Part shown: in pieces, positions 46,772 through 58,077 of the stretch | How the letters are laid out: every line of letters starts with the position of its first letter | Position numbering within the stretch: the first letter of the stretch is position 1 | NCBI GenBank assembly: GCA_032871835.1 | Contig: CM065301.1 | Span: 18,121,291 to 18,185,290 of the forward strand | Source: Dipteronia dyeriana | Taxonomy: Eukaryota; Streptophyta; Magnoliopsida; Sapindales; Sapindaceae | Length of the DNA: 64,000 nt | Direction of reading: 5' to 3' | The notes under the pieces: generated by a model | Databases searched by the model: none | The model's input: the letters and a program-made list of their open reading frames with translations, nothing else | What the model was told of the DNA's origin: nothing | Made by a program: the position numbers and the translations under genes

Positions 46772-47700
46772 ATGGATTCTACTTTTTCTTTTGCACAAGA
46801 TGTATAGAGGTAATGATTTAGAATATGAAGAAATCAATGATGATGAAATGAGTGAAGAAGAAGATACTGAAATAGATGAGGAATTTTATGAAGCCATAAG
46901 ATTTTGGTTATGGAAATTCAAGTTGTAATACATGTGGTGAATGAGCTTAGGGTTAACGAGGCTGGTTAACAAATTAAACGTCCACTAAACCTACGATGAA
47001 TCAACAATGCTTTTGGATATAACTATATATATAGGACATGAATGATGACCCTATAATATTCCGAAGAGTATATAGGATATACCCCGATGTGTTTCGTAAA
47101 TTGTACAACATCCTTAGAGAAAAAAACATACTTGGAAGATACAAGGTTTATTTGTGTTGAAAAAAATTGCTTGGACAATTTCTACAAATTATTGGCCAAG
47201 ATGTATTATTTGCAATAATTTTCGCAGATCACAGTTCGCGACTAGTGAAAATTTTCACAAAATGTTGAAGGTTTTGAATACATTGTCAAAGGATATGATG
47301 GGTAAACCCAGACCGGTGGTGCCTACTAAAATAAAGGAAAATACAAAGTTTTTCCCTTGTTTCAAGGAAAGTATTATACTATTTCATTATATGTAAATTG
47401 TCATATGTATTATTCTTATATTTCATGTATCTAAATAATTACCATCATCATGCTTCAAGTTATTTTAGGATTGCATCGGAGCTATTGATGGTACACATAT
47501 TCTGGCAATGGTGATGGGACATGATAATGGCAGCTTTCGTGATCGTCATGGAAATATATCTTAAAATGTATTAGCAACATGTAACTTTGATTTGGAGTTC
47601 ATGTGCGTCCTTGCCGAGTGAAAGAGTTCAGCTCATGATTCCAAAGTGTTAAATTATGCTTTATCAAGTAGGAATGAAATTAAAGTCCCTCAAGGTAAAT
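46772..47700 (+). pseudogene. PIF/Harbinger transposase, N-terminal half
   Basis: From ATG 46772 the decayed frame has an acidic stretch (EYEEINDDEMSEEEDTEIDEE), then pieces in shifting frames: FRRVYRIYPDVFRKLYNIL (about 47060-47115), FLQIIGQDVLFAI, SQFATSENFHKMLKVLNTL, GKPRPVVPTKIKENTKFFP. After a probable 80-bp intron come DCIGAIDGTHI (first catalytic Asp region, about 47470-47500), GHDNGSFRDRHGN, TCNFDLEFMCVLAEXKSSAHDSK style residues, and RNEIKVPQ at the end. Stops are numerous (for example 46799, 46926). After the VPQ codon a splice donor-like GTAAATGC begins, and the hAT insertion starts 80 bp later. Confidence 0.75.
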
Positions 47701-48723
47701 GCTAGTTTTTTTTTTAATCTAAAACATAATTTAATTTTAAATAGCCAATACTTTATTGTGTGGTACTTTTAGGTAGGAGTATCAATATGGGTCATGACAC
47801 GACGGGTCGACACGATACGAACCCATTTATTACTGGTTTGGATTGAGGCTAAATGGGTCGTGTCAATAAACGGGTCAACCAGTTTAACCCGTTTAATAAT
47901 CGTGTCGTGTCCGGATTCAGCTTAACGGGTCACGGTTTGACATGATTAGTAAGGGTAAAATTGTAAATTATTGATATACTATAATACTATATAAAGAAAA
48001 GTGTGAAACCCTAAAGGCCTAAACCTAAATATCACTCACACGACTCTCACTTTCTCTATTTCTCAGTCTCTCTTCTCGCTGCCGCTTCTTTTCTCGATGC
48101 CGCTTCTCTTCTCTTCTCACTGGCCTCCGGCCCTCCGCTGATCTGTGACTCTTTTCGTCTACGGCTGCATCACTGGTCTTCTCTTTCTTCTTTTTTTTTT
48201 ATTTTTTTTTGTAAGTTCTGTTCTGAACTTCTAATTTCTGTTTCAGACTTGTTGTCATAAGATTTTTCACTTTCTTATGGCATTTATTGTGCTACATTCG
48301 TGAATTACTTTCCAATTCCTTACATATTAAGCGTTACCAGTTATATTCCATTTCCCAAACTAGTATTTTTATTTTCCATAAGTTCTTTATTTTACGCAAA
48401 TCCAGAAGAATTGTTGTTTATTTCTCCAAGGACTAATTTCCTTTACAGTTACATTTTTTTTCCGCCCATCTATAAATGTTTTTTTTTTTACTTTATTAGA
48501 AAGAGTGTATTTAGCTTCAGGGTTTGATCATTGGAGACTAATAGATAGGAGCAAGATTAAGCAGCCTTTGGACATCTGCTTGCTTGTGAATGATTGTACA
48601 TTGTTTCGTACTTTTGTCAACCTCGGAGATAGGTTTGTACAGTTGCACTTCTAACTTGTTGCTTCCTTATTCTTTTACTCTGCTTTTGCTACTTTCGTTG
48701 CTTATGAGGAAATCTCCAGCCAG

Positions 48724-50278
48724 TAGGGTGATCGTGTCAAACTAGACTTGTTGACTCTCGCAATAGCACGAGGTCACAACGATAGTATAGTGACAATGTA
48801 GGGATCGTTCACACAGGGAAAAAGGTTATGATTATTGTAATTCAAAGGCTTGTCAACTATTTGAACAATCTAAAACATGAGTTGTCAAGAATTGCAATAA
48901 AGTAAACTAACTTAAACACAACCTAAATTATCTAACTTAACACTTATAGAAATATATGGAAAACATGTTAGAACTCGAATCCGCTTTAACCCTCTTAATA
49001 ACACACTTTGACTTCTTTGACTCCTAATCTGTGCGTGTGCAGGCTATAGATTTGTATTCCTTAAACAAATCTCTAACCTCTCTCGATGTATTAGAGATCG
49101 TATCTATACATACCCGAAATCTTTCTCAAGCAATCCGGACAAAATGTATAGACCCATTAAGCACTTAGAATACAATTTGAATCCTATACGCTAGCCTAGT
49201 GGTTCTAGCACTTTCTAGTCAAGCATAGTGAACATTTATCTAAGCATTATCAAATACATCTTCTCTCGGTACTTAGCATCCAACCATAGATCGATTACAA
49301 AATGATCAACTAAGTAAAAGCCTTAAGCATTCAAAACATCCATATAGCTCCACAAGCACAAAACTAGAGAAATCAAAGAGTCTATCACATATGAATCAAG
49401 GGTTAAGCATCATCTTGTTCTAACATAAGAATAATTAGCTCATTCTATAAAAAAATAAACATATATGAGCTAACATCAATACAAATCATGAATCAATATA
49501 AAGAAACAAGAGAAGAGAAGAGTTGAAGAGATAAAACTAAATTGTAGCTTCAATCTCTTGTAGCTTGAGCTTCCCTAGCTTCCTTGGATCAACCAAACCT
49601 TGCTCTAGCTTATCAAACCTTGAAGAACTCGGTCCAGAAATGAAGAGAGAACCTCAAAATCGTCCAAGAGCAGAGCTGGTCTGGTTTGTTTTTCAATTCT
49701 CATATCCTCTTTCTTTCACCTCTCTCTCTTCACTTTATAGGCAACAATAAGCCCCTCACTTGTGTATGAGGGCCCCATAGACACCCTCTCATCCTCTAGG
49801 AACATCCCCCATCAATGTTTAATCAGAGATAAGATAGGGGGTCCCACAATAAAGCCACTCCTCTGTTCACGAAATAGAGGTTTCAAAATCTGCCATAATG
49901 TGCGGTACGTGATGCAGTTCACTTAGATGACGCGTACCGCACCTATTCTGCTGCTCTCTTGCACTGTACGAAGTGTGGTTCACTTCGACGCCGCGTGCCG
50001 CACTTCCTTCTAGTGAAACTGTTGTCTTGCTGCACGGTTCGAAGTGTGGTACGCACTTCCTTCTAGTGCGGTTCGTGTACCGCACTTCACATTCTATACT
50101 GAGCTAAAACCTTCTTTCTGCTCTGAAAGCTCCCGGTTTCGCACAAGGATAACTCCTGGCTTTAGAGGACCTGTTTAAGCACTTAGAACATCAAAAGATG
50201 GAGTTTGTAAAAAAAACGAGAGCAAAACTATACAAAATGACAGGTACGTAAAGCATGAAAAACGAGCTTATCAAAGGG
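48724..50278. mobile_element. LTR-like insertion in the hAT leader
   Basis: The unit 48729-50273 (1545 bp) starts TGATCGTGTCAAAC and ends AACGAGCTTATCA, with TG...CA termini and matching TGAT/ATCA. It is flanked by TAGGG (48724-48728) and AAGGG (50274-50278), 4 of 5 identical. It has no retroelement coding sequence, so it is a solo LTR or a non-autonomous LTR element. The interior carries a repeated motif CGAAGTGTGGT.CAC with GTGCGGT.CGTG phrases (49900-50090). The family was not identified. Confidence 0.6.
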
Positions 50279-50610
50279 AAGCAATACACTTTGTTTTATA
50301 CCTTATCTTATGTTGTTTGGTTTTTTTTTATGTAAATTAATTTTGTTTTGTTATTTTGCTTGTGTCATTTTTTGTTTATTTCAAATATTGATGTTTGAAA
50401 AAAAAATCCGGTTGCTTGGTCTGTCTTTCAAATGTGTCTTGACATTCCAGATGAAGATGTTTTATATTAGAAAGTGTTCCATATTTATTGTATATTTTGT
50501 ATTTTTGTATATATTTCAGTTCACCATTGGTACGAGTGATACAATTATTTCCTTATTGATATAATTATCCACATTTTAATTGTTATTCACATTTTACAGA
50601 TCAAACATCT

Positions 50611-50945
50611 ATGGATTCCAATGAAGTTGATAATAATAATTTTGCCATCGACTCAGGGAGTATGGAAGAAGAGTATGACGGTGATACACAAGTAGAAAAT
50701 ACCGACGGTGATACTAGTAAAGAGAAGAAAGTTGTGCAGAGCAAGCCTTCTCGCAAAAGGAAGGAAACTTCAAAGGTTTGGAAAGTTTTTGTGAAGCTGC
50801 CATTAGGTAAAGATGGCAGGTTATGGTGCAAATGCAAGGGTTGTTGTAAGACATATCTTTGCGAAAGTATTCATGGCACATGTAATATGATACGACACAT
50901 GTCATCTTGCACTAAGCTTGCACTAAGCTTGCACTAAGCTTGCAC
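50611..50945 (+). pseudogene. hAT BED-type zinc finger, frameshifted
   Basis: A 105-residue segment starting MDSNEVDNNNFAIDSGS, with an acidic N-terminus and a basic KPSRKRKETSKVWKVF. The BED zinc finger follows: GRLWCKCKGCCKTYLCES with the C..C pair and the downstream H residues in HGTCNMIRHMSSC. This domain binds transposon ends in hAT transposases. The frame ends in an 11-bp tandem repeat (CTTGCACTAAG, 50906-50945), whose expansion shifts the frame before the transposase core; the following sequence resumes the protein in another frame (for example QVVRDIIYAVIVSHYLPLKF at 51020-51080). Confidence 0.85.
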
Positions 50946-51126
50946 ATCATGATTTAAAACAAATGATATTGAATAAAGGTAGTCAATGTGATATGGTAGT
51001 GACTAATCGTAGGGATCCTCAAGTAGTCCGGGATATAATATATGCTGTCATTGTTTCACATTATTTACCTTTAAAATTTGTAAAGTGGCCATGGCTTAAA
51101 AGACTTATTGAATACTTATTGAATAC

Positions 51127-51927
51127 TTGTGTGATGATGTCACTTTGGTGTCTAGGAACACTGCGAAAGCTGATGTGTTAAGGTTGTTTTCTAGAGAAAA
51201 ACAAAAGATAAAAACAATGCTAGAAAATACTCCCGGTAGGATTTGTTGTAGGATTTGTTTGACAAGTGATTTATGGACTTCTATTAATACCGATGGGTTT
51301 TTATGTCTCACAACACATTTTCTTGATGGAAATTGGATTTTACAAAAGAAAGTGCTAAATTTTTGTATAATGTTACCACCACATGATGGAGTGTCCTTAG
51401 CTCACAAGATATATACATTGTTATGTGAATGGGGAATTGAAAAGAAAATATTTTCAATTACTTTGGATAATGCTTCATCCAATAAATCATTTGTCGATAT
51501 TTTGAAAACTCAATTGAACTTAAAGAAGGCACTTGTAAGTGATGGAGATTTTTTACACATTCGTTGTTGTGCCCACATTGTTAATTTGATAGTTCAAGAT
51601 GGCTTGAAGGAAATAGATGATGTTGTCCTTAAAATTCGTGATTGTATTAGATATATTAGAGGATCACAAGTGAGAAAGCAAACGTTTTTAGGTTGTTGTA
51701 AGCAAGTTTCTTTGGAGTCTAAGATGGGTTTAAAACAAGAAGTTCTAACTAGGAATAGTTCAATCTCTGGCTCTCTGCCATGCATTGTTAAAAATGTGAT
51801 CAAGAGAATATTTGACATTTTTAAATCTCGGTTTACCATTTTTAAATCGGCACCTTCATTTCCATTTAAGACACAAGTATATATAGTGTTGGCATGCGTA
51901 GCACTCCATAACTTTCTTTGCAAATAA
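51127..51927 (+). pseudogene. Chimeric ORF: hAT transposase core joined in frame to Harbinger C-terminus
   Basis: An unbroken 266-codon ORF. Residues 1 to about 213 are hAT: RNTAKADVLRLFSREK, CLTSDLWTSINTDGFLCLT, KKIFSITLDNASSNKSFVD (catalytic Asp in LDNAS), HIRCCAHIVNLIVQDGL and QVSLESKMGLKQEV. Near 51765 the hAT motif (expected PTRWNST) decays to LTRNSSIS and the frame continues as Harbinger: NVIKRIFDIFKSRFTIFK, APSFPFKTQVYIVLACVALH, NFLCK. Harbinger homology goes on past TAA 51925-51927 in the same frame to about 52098 (ELASFKTQEQQRKEANAWR). The hAT C-terminal Glu region and dimerisation domain are missing, so transposition activity is not expected. Whether it is transcribed is unknown. 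Confidence 0.85.
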
Positions 51928-52140
51928 TGTCAATTTGATGAATTTCCTATTGAATAGGAATCTACATCATCATCATCACCGATTGTTGAAGAGGAACTTG
52001 AAGAACTAGCTAGTTTCAAAACCCAAGAGCAACAAAGAAAGGAAGCTAATGCATGGAGACTTAACATAGTTGACCATACGTGGAGAGAGAGGTATTAGGC
52101 CATGGGAGGATTACCAGTTACGGTAAAAAAAAACAATAAT

Positions 52141-53729
52141 TAGATGGCTTGAGAGATATTAGGTCATCTGACACCTATAATGGTTCTTGTGCTTGTTTTT
52201 GAAAATTTTGAATGTGTTGATAACTATTATTCATACTATTTTGGTATTTGTTTACATGTATTTTTATTGTGTGTTGATGCCTGTTCTAAAAAAGTACATC
52301 TTGATTGAGTTTTTTCGGCTTAGGTCAGCTAGCTAATTTGAGTTTCTCATCTCAGACAGTGTGTTAGCTAACAAATTTATAGGATCTATATTTAAAAAAA
52401 TCTAAAAAGTTTTTAAATAAAATCAAGATAATCATAATAGTCTATAAATAAAGTTTAAAGACTTTTTTTAAAAATTCAGAATCCTAAAGTGCAGTCCATA
52501 TAATTCTAATAGTCTTTAAAATCATATAAATCCAAAATTGTTAATTAAAATCTCAATTTAATACGCCACATTTGATTTGTTAAATAACCGACTTCCAAAT
52601 TTGTTCTCTTGAAACGTTTGATGAGTCGATAATCAGCTTGATTTCATCATATCGGTATTTCAAACAAGCAAATTAGAATGATCATCACATTTCACGTGAC
52701 CGATGATGATCATCTGATATCACCAACATATATATTATAATATAAGCAAGTAACTTTAACATGGTTGTCTTGTTGTCCTCTTCACTTTTGTCTTTCCAGC
52801 CGTCGAAATCTCCAAACCTTACTGTTGAGTACTTGAGCTGATCTGTGTTAAACTACAATCTACGTAGTAGCCAAAACCAAACGAAAACATTAGTCTTTTT
52901 CCAGCTCGATCTGTAGTTGACTACTCAAACATTAACCAGTGAATTAGCTAGTTTTAATGAACGGTGTAGATTTCGTAGTATGGAAAGAATCATCTTCTGA
53001 CTTCGATCATGGATGCCTACATTTGTGCATTGTAATATTATAATTAGATATCTGAATCATCTCCTCACCTTTTTTCTTCTCACCTCGTCTTTATTTTTAT
53101 AATTTTTTTTAATCTATTAGTACGTGTCTAATATAATAAATTTTATATTATTTTTATTAATTTTTATGGTTTACAAATATATAATTAATTTAGATAATTG
53201 ATTTAGGTGAGGATAAAGTAAGAATTAAACGAGGGAATAAGAGGAACCTAATCGGTGAGTACTGTTGCGACATAACTACCACATGTATGTAGCCTGTGAC
53301 TTTGTCAACTAATCATGTGGCTATATACCAAATTTGTTTTTAACATTTAAGACATTAACGAGTAGTGTCATGCCAAGTGCCAACAAGTTTGAATTCAAAT
53401 GCTTAAGAAAAACAGAAGATGAATATTAGCTGCAATATTATTATATGACAGCCAACAACTAAGGTTAAGGATAAAATAACAAAACTAATCAAAAAGCTAA
53501 ATTTGGTCCATTATATTTGTGCTTTTGAAATAAAATATGTGGTCCATTTTAGTAGGCAAAATATCCTAACAAGTCGCGAGGCATACAATTGCATGACTGC
53601 AGTCTACCTTAGGCTGTCTATATTAAGAGAGAAATTATTGTACATTCATACCCTTGATATCTTCCATTATAATTTTACTACGTGTCAATCATGGTAGAAG
53701 ATGCATCATAAATTATAAAGCATATAAGT
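52141..53729. other. AT-rich spacer
   Basis: No gene recognised. Near 52655-52735 ATGATCATC and GATGATGATCATC form short inverted repeats. The open frame at 53503-53697 resembles nothing known. Confidence 0.45.
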
Positions 53730-55143
53730 TTTTATTTTGGGTATTATTGATTTAATCTCTATGTTTTTTCCGATTGTTTTTTTTTACTCACTTATTCAAT
53801 TTTCACTGGTTTGAGTCCTATATTTTTCAAAACCACTCATTTTGGTCCTTCTGACCATATTTTTAACAGCCAACAGTTAAAAAAATGACTATTTTACCCC
53901 TATATGTTTATTTTATTAAAAAAAATAAAGAAAAATTACAGAAAAACAAAAAGGGAAAATAAATCATCTTTCATCATCCGAAATCATCTTCAGTTCATCA
54001 TCTTTCATAGCAAACAATCTGAATCTCAGTTCATCATCATTCATCATCATCTCAGTTAATCATCCTTTATCATTCATCATCCCCACCGTCCAGAAAACCA
54101 AATCACCACCTTTCACATCCATTTCAGTTCATCATCATCTGAAATCATCATCAATATGAATTTCAAAGAACAACGCAATCTCAAACCATACCAGATAATC
54201 AAACACCAATCTTATTCATATCAAACAAAAATTATCAAAATTAAAATCAAACCCATACAAAATTGACCACAATCACATCAGAAAACGAAATCAACCCCTA
54301 TTTTTAGTAAACGCAGACATCCCCAATAGACCTAAATCTGAACAAAATCAAACCCAGATGCAATATCCTGAACCAACCAATCAAATCCCTCGAGCAATCC
54401 CTCACCCGTGTATGCACTGCAGCCCGTAATTTTCCAGTGTTGGGTTTTATCCATAGCTTCCAAGTTCAACACTTTAGCGAATAAGAGGATTAGAGGCGGG
54501 GAGTGGGTGGGTTTTGGTTTGGTTGTGTTTGACAGTGAAATCGAAGAGGAATCGAAGAAGAGAACGAAGAAGAAGATGAATCGAAGTGAGGAGTGGTTGT
54601 GTTTGAAAGTGGAATCAAAGTAAGGATTCGAAGACAAGAACGAAGAAGAAGAGGGATCGAAGCAAGGGCGATGGTGGATTTGGGTTTGGTTTGGCTGTGT
54701 TGAATTGATAATGGGCAATGGTGATGATTTCTGGAAGAAAAAAAAATTGACAGTGGTTTTGGGAAAGTTTTGTTGAAGGTTGAAGAAGATGTGTTTTGGC
54801 GATGGTGATGATTTACGATTAATTAAACAAATATGTTTTCCTTTTTTAATTTTTATTTAATTTGTAATTTTTTTAATATCTATTTATAATATTAATTTAT
54901 AAGTATTACATAAAAAAATAATTTTTTCTATTGATTTCTATGTTGACATGTGGCATGACTAACAGAAGGAAAAAAATACGCCTAAAACCGTTAAAGTTGA
55001 GTAACGGATGACTAACAGAAGGACCAAAATGAGTGATTTTGAAAAATATAGGGTCCAAACCAGTGAAAATCGAATAAGTGCGTATAAAAAAAAAACAATC
55101 GAAAAAAACATAGGAACTAAATCAATAATACCCCTTTTATTTT
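53730..55143. mobile_element. Pack-MULE carrying an ARL2/TTN5-type gene fragment
   Basis: A 1396-bp element (53739-55134) flanked by the perfect 9-bp duplication TTTTATTTT (53730-53738 and 55135-55143). Its terminal inverted repeats are about 115-118 bp (53739-53853 and 55017-55134): both, read inward, run GGGTATTATTGATTTA, then CTATGTTTTTT, CGATTGTTTTTTT, TTTTCACTGGTTTG, CCTATATTTTTCAAAA and TTTTGGTCCTTCTG. Long TIRs plus 9-bp duplication mark a Mutator-like element. It has no transposase; instead it contains a 123-bp piece of a host-type gene on the minus strand (54356-54478). The rest is CAT/ATC-rich filler. Confidence 0.93.
54356..54478 (-). pseudogene. Captured fragment of an ARL2/TITAN5-like small GTPase
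   Basis: Forty-one codons in one frame correspond to the C-terminal end of plant ADP-ribosylation factor-like 2 (TITAN5/HALLIMASCH): AKVLNLEAMDK, HWKITGCSAYTGEGLLEG and FDWLVQDIAS. It includes the G5 nucleotide-binding motif (CSA) and the last helix, but none of the P-loop, switch or NKxD parts, and lacks the final few residues. The match stops abruptly at both sides. A longer open frame (minus, 54332-54718) runs through it, so a 128-residue protein with unrelated N-terminus could in principle be made. The fragment would not bind GTP by itself. Confidence 0.85.
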
Positions 55144-55946
55144 TATTTTCTCTATATTAGAGTTCTTTATTTTCAACTTTATGTCTTTTTATTATATTTT
55201 TTTTACTTCTTCTATATTATAAAGTATAGATTACTGCTTACGAGGATTAATTTTTCTTCTTATTCTGTTTAACTACTTGTTTTTAACATCTTGTGAATCT
55301 GTCAACAACAAAAAAATTACATATTGTCATGAGATATATTTTCTAAAATTTGTTATTGAATAAAATAATTTTGATCGGATATATATTGAAGTATTCTAGT
55401 TATAACTTTATTATACTTATGTCAATAAGATCGTAGATGAGAGTCATTATTCCTTTCTCCAATTTGGGTGCACTATTACATCCATATACACCATTTAAAT
55501 TATTCACACAATTAATGTCGACATTCACATACCACCTACTCTACTCTCTACTCACATGCAGCATGCAAGGTTGCATTTTAAGTAATGCTAGCTTCTACCA
55601 ATCATAGTATAAAAGCTAGCCAATATTGTTGTTTATGGACATCACTCCAAATTTTAAAATGAAAATATCTGGCTGTTCAAAACAACAAACACACACCCAA
55701 ATGATTAAACACGAATATGCAATGAGACTAGACATACATGCCCATTCAACAGTCCCTTTTATTAATGGTCCCAAATTAGAATAAGTTTTGAAGAATTATT
55801 TTAAATAAAAAATGGTGGGCCAATGTTTGCTGGCCTCCAGGCTAGCACAAACCTCGGAGAAAGAATCCTAACGGCTCCTATGCGGTGGTTCCAGAGAGGT
55901 GACCGTTGGGTGGGCCCACCTTTTCACTTTTTTGGGAACTTCAAAT
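55144..55946. other. Spacer and distal promoter of the patellin gene
   Basis: No gene, AT-rich. The open frame that begins at 55823 is the upstream extension of the patellin exon and crosses its TATA box, so its first 85 codons are not coding. Confidence 0.5.
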
Positions 55947-55953
55947 TATATAA
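55947..55953 (+). promoter_or_regulatory. TATA box of the patellin gene
   Basis: TATATAA 131 bp before the chosen start codon, placing the transcript start near 55980 in a CT-rich leader. It argues against using ATG 55823. Confidence 0.65.
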
Positions 55954-56077
55954 CCGTTGCAACTCTCTTTTCTCTTATAACAAACAAGGAAGAGAAAATC
56001 CTAGAGACTCAAAACTCTCTTTTGTTTTGTTTGGTTTGGTTTGCTTTTGGAATTTGTTAGTACAAACAAACCTATCC

Positions 56078-57878
56078 ATGACTGTTGAAGTTAAAGTTGA
56101 AGAAACCCAGATGGGTGGTGGTGAAGAAGTTGCTGTTATTCCTACTAAAGAAGAAGAGCCCAAAACTGTTGAAAAGTGTTCTTCCTTCAAGGAAGAGAGC
56201 AATTTCCTCTCTGATCTCAAAGAATTTGAGAGAAAGGCCTTGAATGACCTCAAATCTAAACTTGAAGAGGCCATTCTGGGTAACACTCTGTTCAACAAAC
56301 CAGACCAGAAAAAGACTGAGAAGTCAACCACCATCACCACTGAATCTGAAAAGAAGGAAACTGAGAAACCAGTGCAAGAAGAAGAAGAAGCAAAACCAGT
56401 AGAAGAAGAAGCGAAAGCAGAGGAAGAGGGAGAGAAAGAGAAGGAGAAAACAATTGAAGAAAGCAATGAAGCAGAGAGGAAGGAACATGAAGAAGAAGAA
56501 GAAGAAAAAGGAGTTGAAATTGACAACAATGTCGAGCTTTGGGGAGTACCCCTTTTGCCTAGTAAACTGGCTAAGGGAATCGATGTTGTGTTATTGAAGT
56601 TCTTGAGGGCTCGAGAGTTCAAAGTCAATGATGCATTCGAGATGCTCAAGAAAACCCTTCAATGGAGAAACGAAAACAGCATTGGTTCCATCTTGGAGGA
56701 GGATCATGACCTGGGTTCCGATCTAAGCTCCGCTGCTTACATGAATGGCATCGATCGCGAAGGCCACCCAGTTTGTTATAACGTTTACGGGGTTTTCGAA
56801 AAAGAAGAGCTCTATCAGAAGACTTTTGGCACCGAAGAGAAGCGTAGTCAGTTCTTGAGATGGAGATTGAGGTTGATGGAGATGGGGATTCAAAAGCTTA
56901 ATTTGAAACCTGGAGGTGTTTCTTCTCTACTTCAAATCAATGATTTGAAGAATTCTCCTGGAATCTCAAAGAAGGAGCTCAGGGTTTCCATGAAACAAGC
57001 TGTTGATCTTTTACAAGACAATTATCCTGAATTCGTTGCCAGAAACGTAAGTCACTTCAATTTTTCAAATCAATATATGATTTCTTCTTTATCTTTTCTT
57101 TTTTTTTCTTTCTAACACAAATCAAATTTGATTGCAGATATTTATAAATGTTCCGTTCTGGTTCTATGCTCTCAATGCCCTCTTATCACCATTTTTAACC
57201 CAAAGAACAAAGAGCAAATTCGTTGTTGCGCGTCCGGCTAAGGTCACCGAAACCCTTTTGAAGTAAGTACTTAATTTCTCTACTACATGTTATTATAGGA
57301 CTACTGGTTATTACGTTTCAAAGGTGACTAAAAGTGGTTTTGATTTGAATTCTCTTGATTACAGATATATCCCAGCCGAAGAGCTACCTGTACAGTACGG
57401 TGGCTTCAAGAGGGAGAATGATTTCGAGTTCTGTAACGAAAATGGTGTCGTTTCTGAGATTACAATGAAAGCAGGATCAACCGAGACTATTGAGATATCT
57501 GCTGATGAGGTATAATCATCATTTACTCTTTAGTACTCTGCTTTGATTTATTGTAAAGCACACTCCATACAAAACAACAAAGAAAAGTGTAAATGATAAA
57601 ATTGCTGCAATGCTTTACAGGTTGGAGGGGCTGCAATAACTTGGGAGGTGAGTGTGTTGGGTTGGGAAGTGAATTACAAGGAGGAATTTGTGCCAACTGA
57701 TGAGGGGTCTTACACTGTTATTATTCAGAAGGGTAAGAAGATTGTCTCGCAAGATGAACCAATTCGTAACACTTTCAGGAACAATGAACCCGGAAAAGTT
57801 GTCATCACAATCCTGAATGGATCAAACAAGAAGAAAAGAGTTTTCTATCGTTATAAGATCAAGAACAGCTCCTTTTGA
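56078..57878 (+). CDS. PATL: Patellin (SEC14 / CRAL-TRIO and GOLD domain protein)
   Basis: Four exons (56078-57046, 57138-57262, 57365-57509, 57621-57878) with GT-AG introns encode 498 residues. I start at ATG 56078 (MTVEVKVEE) because upstream codons overlap the promoter. Residues 1-150 are acidic and Lys/Glu-rich (EEKEKEKTIEE style), likely disordered or coiled. The CRAL-TRIO N-terminal part follows (LLKFLRAREFKVNDAFEMLK, about 170-190), then the SEC14 lipid-binding domain (about 215-380: NGIDREGHPVCYNVYGVF, DNYPEFVARN, FINVPFWFYALNALLSPFL, YIPAEELPVQYGGF). A C-terminal GOLD domain (about 395-498) includes ITWEVSVLGWEVNYKEEF. Patellins bind phosphoinositides and act in membrane trafficking and cell-plate formation; that role is inferred from family. 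It appears intact. Which PATL paralogue it is cannot be settled here. Confidence 0.95.
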
Positions 57879-58077
57879 GAAGAAGAAACAAACAAGAAAG
57901 AGTTTCTTTTATATATATATATAAGTTGGGGTATTTTCATGGTTAGATTTATGTGTTATTACATTCTTTTTAGGTCGTGGGAAAATTGGGATTTCATTCT
58001 TTTTTGCAGGATTAATATGATCATGTTTGAATGTATGAAAAGGTATTTTTATATTCAATTTTCTTCTATTTGATTTT

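Larger units (their letters stand above)
47766..51765 (+). mobile_element. hAT (Ac-type) transposon, 3' truncated
   Basis: Its left end is TAGGAGTATCAATATGGG at 47774, followed by the GGGTC/GACCC-rich subterminal region typical of plant hAT-Ac elements. The bases before it (47766-47773, CTTTTAGG) would be the left target copy. A leader with CT-rich stretches follows (48020-48200), then a long intron-like region, a BED zinc finger and the transposase. No right end or matching 8-bp duplication was found: coding sequence switches straight to Harbinger sequence near 51765, so the right part was deleted. The LTR-like unit 48729-50273 is nested in the leader. Confidence 0.75.
45504..52140 (+). mobile_element. 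PIF/Harbinger element broken by nested insertions
   Basis: A plus-strand PIF/Harbinger-type transposon in three pieces: a Myb/SANT-like ORF1 (45504-45739), the transposase N-terminal half (46772-47700) and its C-terminal end (about 51770-52140). It is interrupted by a solo LTR (45862-46704) and by a hAT element (from 47774 to about 51765), which itself holds an LTR-like insertion (48729-50273). ORF1 plus a DDE transposase is the defining pair of this superfamily. The element's own terminal repeats were not identified, so the outer borders given are those of the coding homology. Part of the transposase between the two halves is missing. Confidence 0.75.

Noticed and set aside
55823..56077. N-terminal extension of the patellin reading frame from ATG 55823
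   Set aside because: The extension crosses the TATA box and CT-rich leader and lacks family similarity; ATG 56078 is the sensible start.
55975..56649. 224-codon open frame antisense to the patellin gene
   Set aside because: It is the reverse reading of the Glu/Lys-rich patellin exon (poly-Ser/Phe composition), a shadow frame.
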